Below are positions 12,901-25,982 of a DNA stretch of 64,000 bases, in pieces (the stretch's first letter is position 1; each line of letters opens with the position of its first letter). Source of the stretch: Pempheris klunzingeri (taxonomy: Eukaryota > Chordata > Actinopteri > Acropomatiformes > Pempheridae); the NCBI RefSeq assembly GCF_042242105.1, contig NC_092018.1, positions 22,968,667-23,032,666 on the forward strand, in the 5' to 3' direction. Position numbers and translations under genes: made by a program. The notes below the pieces were generated by a model. It saw only the letters and a list, made by a program, of their open reading frames with translations. It was not told the origin of the DNA and made no database searches.

Positions 12901-13126
12901 GGGTCAGAGGTCAGGTCGGGATGTGTGATGGCTAGTGGGTGTGACTCAAAGGATATAACATGACTGTTCATCCAACAGTATCTATGATATGAAATTTCAC
13001 AGACATTTATAGTGAGAGACTTCAAAAGGCAAGTGGCCACAAGACACAGCAACTCACCATCACCGCAGCGCTGCCGAGCACAAACAGGGTGGAAATGATC
13101 TGCTGCAAAGTAACAAGGCTGAGCAT
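9922..13126 (-). CDS. ccn1-like: CCN1/CYR61-like matricellular protein, complete (about 380 aa)
   Basis: A secreted, integrin- and heparan-sulfate-binding matricellular protein. Five exons, phases all consistent: 13126-13058 (signal peptide, [18 protein letters not shown]), 12890-12677 (IGFBP domain with [10 protein letters not shown] and NEDC), 11889-11536 (VWC domain plus variable hinge), 10590-10388 (TSP1 domain, [18 protein letters not shown]) and 10224-9922 (cystine-knot CT domain, [17 protein letters not shown], ending NDIHTFTH then TGA). The one-domain-per-exon layout and total length match CYR61 (human 381 aa). The NDIH tail and KGKKC opening of the CT exon favour CCN1 over CCN2-6. 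The basic cluster after KGKKC is weaker than I recall in mammals (QRTVR instead of SKTKK), which may alter heparin or integrin binding. Fish carry several ccn1 paralogues; which one this is cannot be settled here. Confidence 0.93.
12340..12560. repeat. hAT-like transposon remnant in ccn1-like intron
   Basis: The stretch beginning cagtagttctgaaacttttg and continuing gcctgtggacc resembles the CAGTGGTTCTCAAACTTTT terminus of hAT (Charlie-type) elements. It lies in the intron between the IGFBP and VWC exons. I found no matching inverted end, so it is a fragment at best. Confidence 0.35.
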
Positions 13127-13394
13127 CCTGGGTACAGCCGACAAACAAAAAGAGAAAACTGGTCAAACCGTCAAAAGGGCTTGAGAACAGCAGGAGTGTG
13201 AAGTCGTCCACATCAACAGTCCAGAGTCCTAAGAGGAGACAAGTCTTGTTTTTCAGCTCCAGGATAAAAATGTATCCACAGTCCAGAGTCCATGCACCCA
13301 GAGGTCCACCCGTCTGCTGCTCGCCTGCTGTCCTACAAGTATCTTGGTATTGGCACAACTCAGCTCTGCCTCAGAGAGAGGTTTCCCTGTGTGG

Positions 13395-13440
13395 GGCCTG
13401 TACTTATAGACACACATGCCCCCGCCCCCACTGTGATATC
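13395..13440 (-). promoter_or_regulatory. Core promoter of the ccn1-like gene
   Basis: On the minus strand a TATAAGTA element occupies 13408-13401, preceded by a GC box (GGGGGCGGGGGC, about 13423-13435). It is about 275 nt upstream of the start codon, giving a 5'UTR of about 250 nt, which suits a CYR61 gene. I looked for the serum-response CArG box known in CYR61 promoters and did not find a perfect copy within about 250 nt. Confidence 0.6.
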
Positions 13441-15828
13441 ATCCACTCTCCTCTCAAGACTGCTGGAGGATGCCCAGAGAGAGAGAGGGGGTGAGGGGTT
13501 TGCTGGTGTGAAATAGAGACAGAGACGTGCTCAAGTCGCTGTGTAATCGCTCACATGTGACCTCAGGGAGGATCGTCAAGGTGCCTGAGTGTATGCAGGA
13601 GACAAATCTTTAATGATTAATGGTAATTGGTTTATATCCAGGCAAGCAAATAGTGTTTCGCACATATTGTACTTCAGGGTAACTCTACCCCTCCCATACA
13701 TATCTAGGGGTATTAGACAGGTCATGTTATATTTGAGAGATGCCTGCAATTAAAAAAGGAAACAATGGTGGGACAGGTGTAATGGAAAACCTGAGTAGGG
13801 AATCCCACTCCATCCCAGTAGAGTCTTTAACAGGGGATGTGGTGATGTGGAGAAAATTCCTGTGAACAACTCTTCCACCAGCTCTGGCCGCCCAGCCAGG
13901 CTCTGTCCTCTCCAGTGCAGTGAGCTGTGGGACACTGTGCTCAGGACATCCTGTGTTCCCTCCATCTCTTTCCTAACGGGCCACATTCCAGGAAATTCAG
14001 GCCTATCCTCAGGTTCCCATGATTGGTAGGAAAACTCTCCATTCCCATTGTCATTCCAGGGGCACGTAAAAAGTGTTTTGCTGGAGAGCAGGAAGGTCCT
14101 CACATTAAGCGTTGGCGGGCGCTGTCATTAAAACATAGGAAAAGCAATTTGGCGTATTTGATAAGGCTGCTGAAGGTCTCCCCTTGTTCCTAAAAACATG
14201 GTGGATACAGTGTGTTGAGAGACGCTACATGTGATGTTGTAATGCATCTGTGTGTCCAAAGGAATTTAACAAGAGAAATACACACACACACACACACACA
14301 CAGGACCAAATGCCTTATAGCAGTGATTACCAGACTAATTACCAGATTAAAGACATAAAATAAGGAAAATATCGATTAAAAATGATTACACTTTTGACAA
14401 AAACAACATTACCAGATGCCTGAGGTCCGCTCAGTATCTGTTATGGAGATTTACATCACATGACACGATCTTGTCCTGTTGTCATGAGCATGTGGATTCA
14501 AAGATTCAGATTTTCATTATTGTGATTATGTAATCCCAGGAAAGCATCATGAAATGACGCTGTAACTCCCTCCGTGCTGCACAAACAGAACATTTGATGA
14601 TCAAATCCATCCACGTGGGCTCTGTGGCTGTTCTGGAGACTGAATGTTTTTAGCCAACAAGCAGAAGAAACCCTGAAATTGTTCAGAAAAATAGAAAATG
14701 AAAAGCCATCATCAGAAGCTGCAGTAGAGGGTGCCAGGGCCCGTTAACATTTGTCACACTGATGCAAACATGCAAATGAAGAACCTGTACAGCTGCAACC
14801 ATTTTACTGTAGATTAAGTAGCTAACTGGGTCTTTAGGCAGATGATGACCCCCACTGTTGATTAGATTAGATCACAAGTGTTTAATTGCTTCCACCAACA
14901 GGATCAGCGCCATTACTGGCTGAACAAATGGTGATGTGGGTTTTGATTCAGAGGTCTAAAACTAGGATAGTCCTGAGGAGTCCTAAGTAGACACATTGAA
15001 ATGCGGATTTCACCGTCTTCTCTGGTTGAAAGTTTCAAGTCACTCATGCTGGGTGAGGTCAGAAGTGTCTGCAACATGTTGCACCCTCGGTGACACCCAG
15101 CAGTGATGTCACAGTGGACTGGCACACTGGCACACGCAAGACTTAACCTGCTGCTGAGTTATACCTGTTCTTTTGGCACAACACTGACATGTTAGCACTG
15201 TTTGGGTTGTTGTGACTAACTTGTTAGCAAATGCTTGCTTATTAGCACACCGGTATTTATTAGAAGTTGTGCACCTTGCCACCTGATGAACTAAAACAGG
15301 AAAGATGCAAGCTGGAAAATGAAATGCCCCGTAGACCTGAGAGGAGCTGCAGAGCTAGGTATCTGTGTGCCTGTCAGTACAAGCTAATGTAATGCAGTGT
15401 GACTGAGATTGTACTGATTATAGCCACAAAGGGCCACAAAACAAAACATTTGGGGACCACACATCCTAACGACAGAGCTGTACAAAACTAGTTGCAGGTA
15501 CTGATGGTTTTGGGGGATAATACCATGAGGTTCTAGAAGCCGATCCACACTTGCTAGCATCACGTTTAAAAATGACTTAAAGATGAAAAAGACTGACCTC
15601 AGCCCACCACAGACCACCCTGAAAACCTCATCAAACTCGAGTATGCTGCTGGGAGCAAACCTGCGGCCTTTAGGCTGAAAGCCGGTCCCACTACACACGG
15701 CTCACTTCCTGAGAGCAGGTGTTGTAGCTCCAGACTGAAGCGGTGATGTTGCTGTGTGCAGCATCAAACCACACACAGCCACCCAGACACCCGGCCGGCT
15801 GGGCTGCGAAACCACCGGGACGCCTGTG

Positions 15829-16096
15829 TGTGTGTGTGTGGGGTGGGGGGTGGGTGGAGGAGTTGGGGGTTGGGGGGGGGGGTTGCTGTGGTGAGATGGG
15901 GGGGATGAAGGGGAGGTGGGCCGAGAGCACCTTGTTGGGCAGCAGCGGGGAAGAGGGCAGCAGTCTGGATTCTTGGCATTCCTGGCCCACAAAGGCAGGA
16001 TGTGTGTACTGGCCACGCTGCGTCGGACACTGATGGAGGAGAGGGAGGAGGAGGGAGGAGAGGGAGGAGGAGGGAGTCAAGGGGTGGGGGGGGGGA
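15829..16096 (+). repeat. G-rich low-complexity tract with quadruplex potential
   Basis: Several runs of three or more G are closely spaced: ggggtggggggtgggtggag at about 15840-15859, a 12-G run near 15871-15882, gatggggggg near 15895, and gggtgggggggggg near 16082. GGA repeats (gaggagggaggagagggagg) lie at about 16037-16075. Four or more G-tracts within 40 nt satisfy the usual G-quadruplex rule on the plus strand. Confidence 0.7.
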
Positions 16097-19000
16097 TTGC
16101 CAGTTTGGCAGCCTCTTGCCTGGCCATGTGCCAACCATTGTTTGTCAGCCAGGCAAATATTTCCAAAACACATGGAGGTCAGGAGTCGCCGGCGATTCAT
16201 CACACTGCCCCCCCCTCCTCCACATTTGTTTTTTCAGCTCGAATCTGACACCAAGCGTCAGTCCTATTAAGTGTTTTTCTGACTAATAATGTAACTTGTT
16301 TCTGCGCAACCACAAATCCACCCATCCAAGCCAACTAGTATCCTGAGTGCTCTTCGGCCCGCTGTCATCCCGTAACCCTGAGGAGGCTCGGCGGGAGGTC
16401 TCCTCGAAATGCGGTGGCGAAAAAAAGTGCAAATCCTGCTGCAAAAGTGACACTTTCATAGCAATCCAAAGGATAAACAGGAAGCGTGTGCAGCATGCAG
16501 GAAGAAGTGCTGTAACGCCTGAGTCAACCACCGAGAACTGAGAAGACACAACAGGAACCCAGACAGACCAACAGCAGAGAAGGGATTAGGCAATGTTTAG
16601 ATTGGACTCCAATAAGAGCTCATGAAAGGCAAAGTATGAGTTAGTACGAATTAAGAAGAAGCTCATAGAGCACTGGAGGGTTTATATAAGAAGCACATTC
16701 AACAGTGTGTATATTATATGTGCTTTTGGCCACACTGCCAAATACTCACGGAGAGAGCTCAGCCTGATTGTGCCTTAACATAACCGATCATTTCATCCAC
16801 ACCGTGCACAAGATGCCTTCTGTAGGATCACAACTGATTATTTAATCCCGACCACTTCATGACTGAATGATGCAGAATGTGACTGACTTACAAGTTTCTG
16901 TTGGAATTGGCAATTTGAAATGAAATGTACTAAAAACATTTGTGCTTCCCAGAGGATAAATCCTCACTATTTTGAATGTAGTGTTATTATTCATTGTCAC
17001 CATTTTCTTACTGCTGCTAGTTCACATTAAGAATCTTCAGCTGGCTGAGTTGGCTTTTGTTAAGATTTATTATTCTTTATCATTTTCAGGTGGAACAAGG
17101 GAGTAATGGACCTCCAACTCCTCAGCAAGTAAACCTAAAGTCCTCTTACTGCGTCCTGCTGTTGGAACGCTACTTGTGCCGTGTGCAACATGGAGCCTTA
17201 TCAGAATGGATTATGACAAAATGGGAAAAGGCCAATTGCTGAGCTACATCTTTATTAAAGCTGAGGAAGATTCACGCTCCCTCGATTTCTCTTGTGCTAA
17301 ATAAAACGTGTGATCCATGTGTCAAAAGGGTTTTTAACTTCTTGCAAAACAAAATGGTATTCCTTATCTCTCTTCGTCTTTGTCTTCCAAACGGTGCATT
17401 TTCACCACAAAATTTGAAAAATTTGAGCCGCGACACGGCGGCTAACAGTGACAATAATGCACACGCTGCACCTTTAACTGCACCTTTTTTCTCACACATC
17501 CATCTTTAATTCATGTTCAGAAGCAGAGAACACTTTCGTTCTATCAGAAAGAAGCGTCTTAAACGGCCGAGCATTAAGCTTAGATCCATGTATGTCTTCG
17601 GTTTAGCCTGGTTGTAAACAGTGCATTCAAGAGATTAGAAGAACACGTCAGTACAGTCACTGCAATTAGGTAAATGCACATGTATGTTTGGTGTGGAATC
17701 AGCTGTGTGTGAGCATGTGCGTGTGAAGGCTGCATCCCAGCCACAGTCATAACACCGCCTCCACAGGTTACATCTCCGCCACATTCCTCATGTTAGTGTC
17801 CTTAAAAAGCTCTTGGTACACAGCAGTCATCACTCATCCCATCATTACTCTGAATGGGTTCCATTTTTCCCTCCGTGCAACGTCTGTCTATACAGTACAT
17901 ACTCATACAGAGCAGCCAGAGCTGATCACCAGCTGAGTATTAGATTTCGAAGATGGGTGAGAGCGATTATGTCATGAGCTGTGGTGCGTTTGGATGCCCA
18001 TGACTGGCAGCAGCAACAGCCCTCTGGTGACCACAGACATAAAGCTTTCCTTCATGATGGTCATCATCATATTTATTTCTATACTTCTGTCCCATGACGG
18101 TGTAACACATAAAAGACACATATAAAGACTTCATTTGGTATCGCAATATGATTTCATACAAAGTATTTCCTTAGCTAATACAGCATCTACAACCTGCTTA
18201 ATGGTTCTCTATATGAGATTTAGATGGTAGTGATGAAGTCACACTCACCCTCTGTGTGTTTTGTAATCTGAGCTTCTCTGTCCTTTGCTTGTCGTTGGGG
18301 CGGCCATGGGTTCATGTTAGTGCATGTGAGTCTGAGTGAACCTGTAGCATGGTGAAACCGAGCCGAAAAACGAGTCAGAGCGGCTGCCCAGCGACAGACT
18401 CAGCTAACCTGCTAAGTCTACAGGGTAGCACAGAGGCTAAGAGAGGCTGTCAGTCAGCGGTTGTATACAGAGGGACAGAGAGACCCAGCTGAGGAGTCAA
18501 GGCAGCAGCAGTGGGGGGTGGGGGACGGGAGAGACAGAGGTGCTGAGATTTCATGTAAAGAACCTTAAACTAAAGCACTAATACAACAATTTAAGGGTGT
18601 TTCTGGGATATGAAGGTATGAAATCTCTGCCAATTACCACCAAGTTAAATGTAAAATTCCCTGACTTGACATGACAGAAAAATTTAATTTCCATGACCCA
18701 TGTAAAGTTCTCTTACTTTCCCTGTCTGGAATAGACTTTCTATGACTTTCCAGGAATTCTATGACCCATGGGCACCCTGCTCTGCTGTCCAAAACCTTCT
18801 GCAGCATTGGCTCCTCATGTCTCTATCTCCAAACTCTCAATTCATTCTTCTTTTGTACTGAAAAAGGTGTAAGGCTTATGGGAAATGGTTTTCATTAAAA
18901 ACCACCACAACTAGAAACCGTTTGCAAAAGGTTGTTTTACTTGTGAAACAGAATTTTGACAGGGAAAAATAGAAGAAGCTCAGGAAAAGCAAATGTGGAT

Positions 19001-22000
19001 GCCTCTTCACAAAAAAAAAAACAAAACGAAAAACAGAACTTGTATTTTTGTAATTAAGAGAAAATGTGGGCGTTTTCATGGTGCTGCCAACTAGTGGTTA
19101 CTGGAGGAACAGCTGCTTAATTAGCTTTCACACTCCTTGGAGTGACCAACACCTCAACCCTACTGAGAAGGTGTGGCATGAATGTACTGTAGCTGTTCAT
19201 TTAGGCGCCATCCAATGTGACAAAGCTTGATATGGGGGTGTTATTGTAGCGACATGTTTCCATAGGTGTAAACACAAAGGAGTGAGGAGAGAACAGAGAG
19301 GGTGCAGATGGGCTAATGCAGCTATCGATGTCAAAAGGGTGAGACTAAGAATTTATAGAAGGTAAATCTTTCACAGATACATCTAATCTAATAATCTATA
19401 TGAACATGAAGCTGTGAAAAAAATGTTTTGCATGTTTGTATGAGATGGAGGTGTTATTATCAGGATACTTTAAAAAATGTCTTCATATGTCTCACATCTC
19501 AAACACTGAATGTTTAACTGCTACAACAGCATTAGCTTCTTTCTGAAGATGATAATAGAACATTCATATCATGTAACAATTGTTTTCCTGGTACCAAGTA
19601 TTAAAGTTCACACTTTTATTCAAATAATAAATTTGAGTTTCTGTCCTTCCTGCATGTCCATAATAAAGTCAGAACCTCAGCAGATAAAATGTACGTATTA
19701 GTTTGTACATCTTTCTCTGATCCGTGACATCTGTTATGAAATAATAAAAGCGTGCATTAATAAATATGTCAAGTGTCTAACATGCTATTGTGGTAGGAAA
19801 TAGTTCATCACTTTGCAAGACAAGTCTATATGTTGATATACATGATCTGAACATGCCTCTAATATGTTTCGACACATAGAATCTGGAGAATGCAGAAGCC
19901 GTTCGACCAGAATATGTTTTCAGCATGTCGTCTCTCTAAAATATGAAAAATGTATACTCACTAAAGCAAAAACTACAAAGTAGTACTACTACAAAAGAAC
20001 CCATTTGGAGGAATTTGTTCCAGGTACTATTCTCACTTCCTTAACAAGGCTTTGGTTGGATGGGTTTTCATTAGCAGGATGAGGCAGTTCCACAAACTCG
20101 TAAAGTCATGGGATGAATAAAAGTTAATGAAAAAGTAGGCTAGTCCCGCATGCGGCGGCTGCAGGTGTGGCCGTCCTGCAGCCGCGCACAAAAGGGAGTC
20201 GTCATTTGAGCTGGCAGCTGCCCAAGCAGCAGGGCGGAGTGGAGCTGTGGCCTGCACATTCCTCCACAGCATCTAATAGGAGTGATGACAGCAGGGAGCA
20301 CAGAGCAGCAATAACTGGCCACAGTGCTAGCAATACTAGCAATAACCTGGCCATTGTGTGTCTGGCATGAGCAGGTGTGCTGCAGGTACTGACAGACACA
20401 TCCCGTCCACAGACAGGCTGAGGTTTGTGGCAAGTGGATTTAAAGGTGCTTGCTGGAGTTTTCTTGTAAACCCATTCAACCTTACTCACCATGTTCACTT
20501 TCCACGATGTCACACTTCAGTGTTTGTTCATAAGACATTTGCAAAGTGGATCTTTTGAGGATTTCAAATCCTACATCCATGTATACTAGTTTGCAGTCTT
20601 GCTCTTTTTCCCGCCTTTGTTGGCACATTGCTGAAGCTCTTGGCGAGTTACCGCCACGCGTCAAAATCAGAAGATTAGCGTGACACCATTCGTAAGACTG
20701 CACATTAAATGCATGAGATAAAAAAAAAAAAAAAGGGGACCAACTCGTACAAAAAACAGCTCCATAGACTACTGGAGTTTTACTGGAGGTCTAAAACTCC
20801 ACAGGGAAGCTTTAAGTAACAACTGTTGCTGCTGCAGCCGTCACTGTGCAGCTTCTTTGTGGTCAATATTAATTTGCCTTTATTAGAGGAAGACAAATCA
20901 ATGGCTTTTATACCAGCAATGGATAAAATGTTGTTAAAGTAAGTAGGTGGCTAGTGCCTGAGCTTCTCAGTCTTTTTGTTTGGTTTTCTGTCCTGCAACC
21001 TCTACTCTCTTCAATCTCCTTTATTTTTTTTCCAGACAAAAAAAAAGACACAGGTAGCAGCTAGCTGATGGACAAAGCGAGGCATTTAGCGGCTAAAGAG
21101 CCACTGTTGAGTACAAGTACAAGCACAGCTCAAAATAAATGACAGTGCTGCTCTGTGTCTGCCTGATGTGCAGCTGCTTACTGCCGTGTGTTGTTTAAGG
21201 TGAGATTACGTCAGTGGTGTGTCTTCGCTTGTGCTGCTCATCCAAAGTGATCCAAAGAAAAGAATTCTGTGAATTCAGTGATTTAAATAATTACAGTCGA
21301 ATGATTACTGTCTGTCTCTCATGTATAGGAAAGTAGTTGGAATTCCAACAGTACTCATATTTGGACAGACTTTTCTCATGCGCCCTCAAAGATTCTTCAG
21401 AGCTATCATTTTTTGGATTTTACCTCTCAAACCAATTATACTTGATGGCAAGTGGTAATAAATTACTAAAGTAATTGTTGAAATATTTTTTCAGAACTGA
21501 GAACTCTGAGTCATATTTAAGTGTTAAAGAAATGATCAATAGTGTGATATTCAGGCGGACAAACACAGGTGCGGCCTGTTTATTTCATGTTTAGAACGAT
21601 GATTGGAGGGAGGATGTTGGTGTTAACAGGTGACATGTTGCCAAAGAGAGACCATCACCAGAATTAAATCTTTCTCTTACATTGAGTCCAATGTTTTGGT
21701 CTCCACCAACTCCTGAGGAAAATATCCGGCTCTTTAACTGCTAAATGCTGAAAACCACGATGAGACTGAACCAACTGGTAAAGCTGTGGGTTAAAAAACA
21801 CTAAAATAGGACTGCAGATGCTGACAGGATGTTTTGAAGCCTGTTTTGACCTCTACAAACTTGGCTGTGGCTAGAAATAAAGTGGATTATGTACGTGTTT
21901 AGAGATTCACACTCAGACCTTTGAACCACAATAAACGTCTTCATCATACATTTGTTCAACAATTAAGTCAGTACTATTATATTACCATATACAATTGTGG

Positions 22001-24049
22001 TTTATTGTGGACTTTGTGGTCGTGTACACTTACAGGACCTACATACACCACATGGACTGCAACTGGAATACAGAGCATGTGGACTATCAAAGCTGGGCAG
22101 AAATGATCATAGCCCTTCTAGATATGTATAATAGTTTGATAGATTTTAGAAATGACAGCATGGACATTTAGATCTGTGTTGAAGTGAGAAGAGAATGATA
22201 TATATGCTGAGCTTATCTTTGCAGAGACTGATACCTAAAGGCCTAAAAAGAGAGGTCAACTGAGTTTTGCAAATGACAAGATGGGCAATGAGCCCACCGT
22301 AACAGTACAAGCATAACAAGGTTTGCACGAAAACACACTGAGAACAATTGAAGAAACAGGGATTCAGCTGAAAATGACAGAGGCCAGAGCCATCAACATA
22401 GCTGCTGAATTTCCCTCCAGTGAATCTGAGGTTTGTTAAACTGCACGTTGCATATTTAGTACACTAGAATAAACAAACTGGTATTTCAAAGGGACTTTAG
22501 TGTGGGAGCTGGCGGTGTAGCCAGCTGACAGAGAGTGTCCTGTTAGTGGGCAGGGAAAAGGTGGCACCACTACACAGCGCTGCCTGTGATTCAGAGGGGA
22601 AAATGTTATCACAGTAAAGCTGTAAACAGAAAACGTTCCAGGGCTCCCCTACGGGAACTGGGACACAAACACATAAAGCTCACTGTGCCTGAGGTTGCTG
22701 GAAAACCCAATATACAGTAAATGGAAATTAAGTCGTTTTTGATCGGGAAATGACAGCACAGAAGGTATTGTGTGTGTTTGTGTGTGTGTGTGTGTGTAAG
22801 AAACAGGCCCGGCTACGTTCCACTATGACGTAGCTCATTGCTCATTTGTTTCCTTCGGCAAAGTAGCAAGATTATTTGTTTGCTCAACAGCTAGGAGCAT
22901 GCACCGATACCCAATGGCAAATATTCAGTGTTATTGCCGTCTAAAATTAGGCTGGAGTGTTTGCACTGATATTCAACTGGATGTATTCAAAGGGCTCTGT
23001 GAAACCTCTCCAGGGTTTGGGGTGTAAAAAGTCTTGGAGGGTCTTGAATCGTTTCAGAGTGAAAGAAATGGATCAACCTTGACAAACAATATAAAATCTA
23101 ATGTTCTACAGCATCAAAATACAACACACAAAGTCGAGTCATGTTCACCCCACACACTCCTAAAGAAAGACTAGAATCCCTGCATTTAAAGCACTGAATC
23201 AAAGGCAACTGCACTAGTTTTAATCTTAAAGGTGTTTCGTTCACTGGGCGTTATTAGGACCAGGAATCAGGATCAGGATTGTTGTTGGTCTATCTTTTAT
23301 ATAATGATATTTGGTGGATATTATTATGCTTTATTTATGTGACGGTTTAATAAGTATGTATGTCGTGTTGAATGTTATTCTGTCTGTCCTGTACTATGAG
23401 CTCACCTAGCAGAGCTCCCAGCAACATTTATCACCATGGCAATAAAGTCGCCTCAATGCAACACACCTCAACTCACACCGACAAAGCTTCAGTGCTTGCC
23501 TCAAGGCTCACTCCATTACCTGTCACAGGACAGCAAAGCACAGCATCACCAAAACAGCAACACTGTTTTAGTTTTAGCTGTTCTTCGAGGCAGAACGATC
23601 TAATGAACCTTCAGCGATTGGGAAACTGCGTCATTCAATCGACAAGTGATGGTATGCAGCTTTAGCGAGGTTACGAGGGAGGCTGGTAAAGCCGAGGGCT
23701 CGTCACACAGCAGCTTTGTGAGCAGCATAGCCCAGTGCACCAAAACAGTTCAGACTACTTGAACCAGGACCGCTGGACTGCACATAACACATACAGCAAC
23801 CACATCATCATCCGGCAAAGGTCTGAAGAGCCGAGCAAAGCTAAAGCAGTCAAAGAAGATGGTGGTTTGACTGCGGCATCGTGCTGCCAACCACAGCAAC
23901 GGATACATCGGCGACGACAACAACACGCGCTCGTTTGTTACGCAGCCCGACGGCCAGTCTCAATGTGAAAGCCCCAGTAATTTCAAAACACTGTGCATTC
24001 AGTCTTCGGGCCTTATTTTATTTTTTCTTGTCTTGAATTGTTCCTCGGG

Positions 24050-24225
24050 AGTTGAGCAAAAGTCAACTGGACTCGTTGAAGGTACTTGAAGACGTTTCGC
24101 CTGTCATCCAAGAGGCTTCTTCAGTTCTGACTGACAGGTAGGGAGGTCAGGCATATAAACACAGTTGGAGTCGTTAGGCCCTGGTGGGTCCTATGTGGGT
24201 CATTACCCAGTCCTTATGGGAGTCC
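24050..24225. repeat. Dispersed fish repeat ('gaagacgtttcgcc' family)
   Basis: Contains gaagacgtttcgcctgtcat and aagaggcttcttcagttctg, a phrase found in many fish genomes and part of an interspersed element. No coding frame is attached. The class is left open. Confidence 0.6.
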
Positions 24226-25982
24226 TTAAGTCTTGAATTGGCCTACTGAGGTGTATTTCTGTGTGATTTTGTGGGGGAATTTCAGCCTCATCTTTCTCTT
24301 TGTAGTTCTAACAAACATACAGATGAATGCAAGGGTGATAACGGGACAACGTATCAACATGTCTTATCTATATATACTTATATCTATATATTTATTTTTA
24401 ATGATCTTATTCTCCTCCCAGTTTCCACATCCTCTTGTCTGACACTACAATGACTCTGCTTCCTCGCAGGGATCACTGACCTGATCTAACTAACACTTGT
24501 ACCTCTACAACCAAGCCCCCAAAATTAATGATACTGGAATAAAACTAATATAACTAAGTAACTGCCTTCTGGATTAAAATATTACTATGACAGTTATTAA
24601 TGATTTCTAATAATATTCCAAAAGGACTAATGTCCACATGGTGACTCTACAGTGACCCCTACTGCTCTGCTCTTCTAGAAACATTTCAATAACAGGAACC
24701 AAAGTCACACTTCTGACTAATAATTGTGGAGCTCACTCATCACATTAATCACTTTAACATTGAATCAAACATGCTTATGGGTGTGCTCACAGTCTGCTCT
24801 TCATCATTTGCCTTCTTCACAAATATCAGAGGGGAGACTGGAAGGTGGGGGCGGTGCTGCAGGTCAGGCTCTTCGTCTCAGATGTTTCTACAAACAAGTT
24901 GGTAAAAAAAAAAAAAAAAGGAAATCCTTTTAAAAGAATTGACTGGCATCATGTCACAGAAAACTGGATTTGATTTAGTTATGTGCTATCCATTTCATCT
25001 TACCCTCTCAGGAGAAACCACTAAAAATGTTCTAAACAAGTTTTTGTTCACCTGGGACCACATCACTCACAGTAAGAAGCTGACCAGGAGAATAGATCAA
25101 ATGTTCAACCATTACTCACACAATAACCACCACCCCGATAAAAGCCAGGCAGCTGGACTGATGAACCCATAATTAGGATTACTACTGCTTACTACTTTTG
25201 CTCATGATAAATCCATTTCATATTTCTATATCTATTTATTTATTGCTTCTTTACGAGCTGTGGACATCTTTGGCATACATCTAGCATGAAATCACAGCTT
25301 AGGTCTTTAATTCATTTGTTTATGAGCAGCTGAGAAGGAATTCATTTCAGCCTTCGGCCAGGATCCATGACCAACATCCCGTTTCTACACGAAACGCTGA
25401 AACACTTAATAAACCCAGTAGAAAAGTGTTGTGTTTGTGACAGGTATCTTGGAATCTATGGAAACCGATGACAATCACGAGAGTTTCAAATCACTGAGGT
25501 GGGACTGAGGCTGGCCCGGGAGATACCGAGGTGACAGAGGGACGCTGAAGTGATGCTGATCGAGACCAGCACTGAACATGAAACTACAGATGTACAGGAT
25601 GAGAAAACCTACACATTTCATTTTTCTTTTACTCCCTTAATATATTTTTTATTTACAAGCTGGAAACTTTGGTATTTCCACTAGAATAATGTTAAAATGT
25701 ATGCTTGAACAATGTTTGGCTGTGCAGCATGATGTTTGTACTGACTGACACACAGGGAGGCCAGTGACATCTACAGAAGTGAGATGTTAGTAGCTCGTAT
25801 TTTGTGACAGCATTCATTATTTCTTTAATTGTGGCCATGTTAAGACCCCTTGAACACACAAGTACACACTAGCCACGCTACAGTCTCCACGCTCCTCCAA
25901 AACCTCAGCGCATTTGGTACTTCGGGATGTTGGACGCTCGTTTCTCACAGTTTGTGATACTATGTTATTTGAGTGCTTTTCA

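Noticed and set aside
15691..16203. 170-codon open frame on the minus strand, with overlapping frames on both strands
   Set aside because: It is made of Pro/Ser/Thr/His low complexity caused by a G-rich tract, has no family similarity, and every frame on both strands is open there.
24080..24125. Hammerhead-ribozyme-like core on the minus strand (GGATGACAGGCGAAACGTC)
   Set aside because: The invariant CUGAUGA box is not intact (TGGATGA) and no stem II of usable length can form, so it is probably just part of the dispersed repeat.
25440..25620. C/D-box snoRNA-like words (cgatgaca, ctgag; gtgatgc, ctga)
   Set aside because: The boxes are only about 25-30 nt apart, there is no terminal stem, and the site is not in a host-gene intron.
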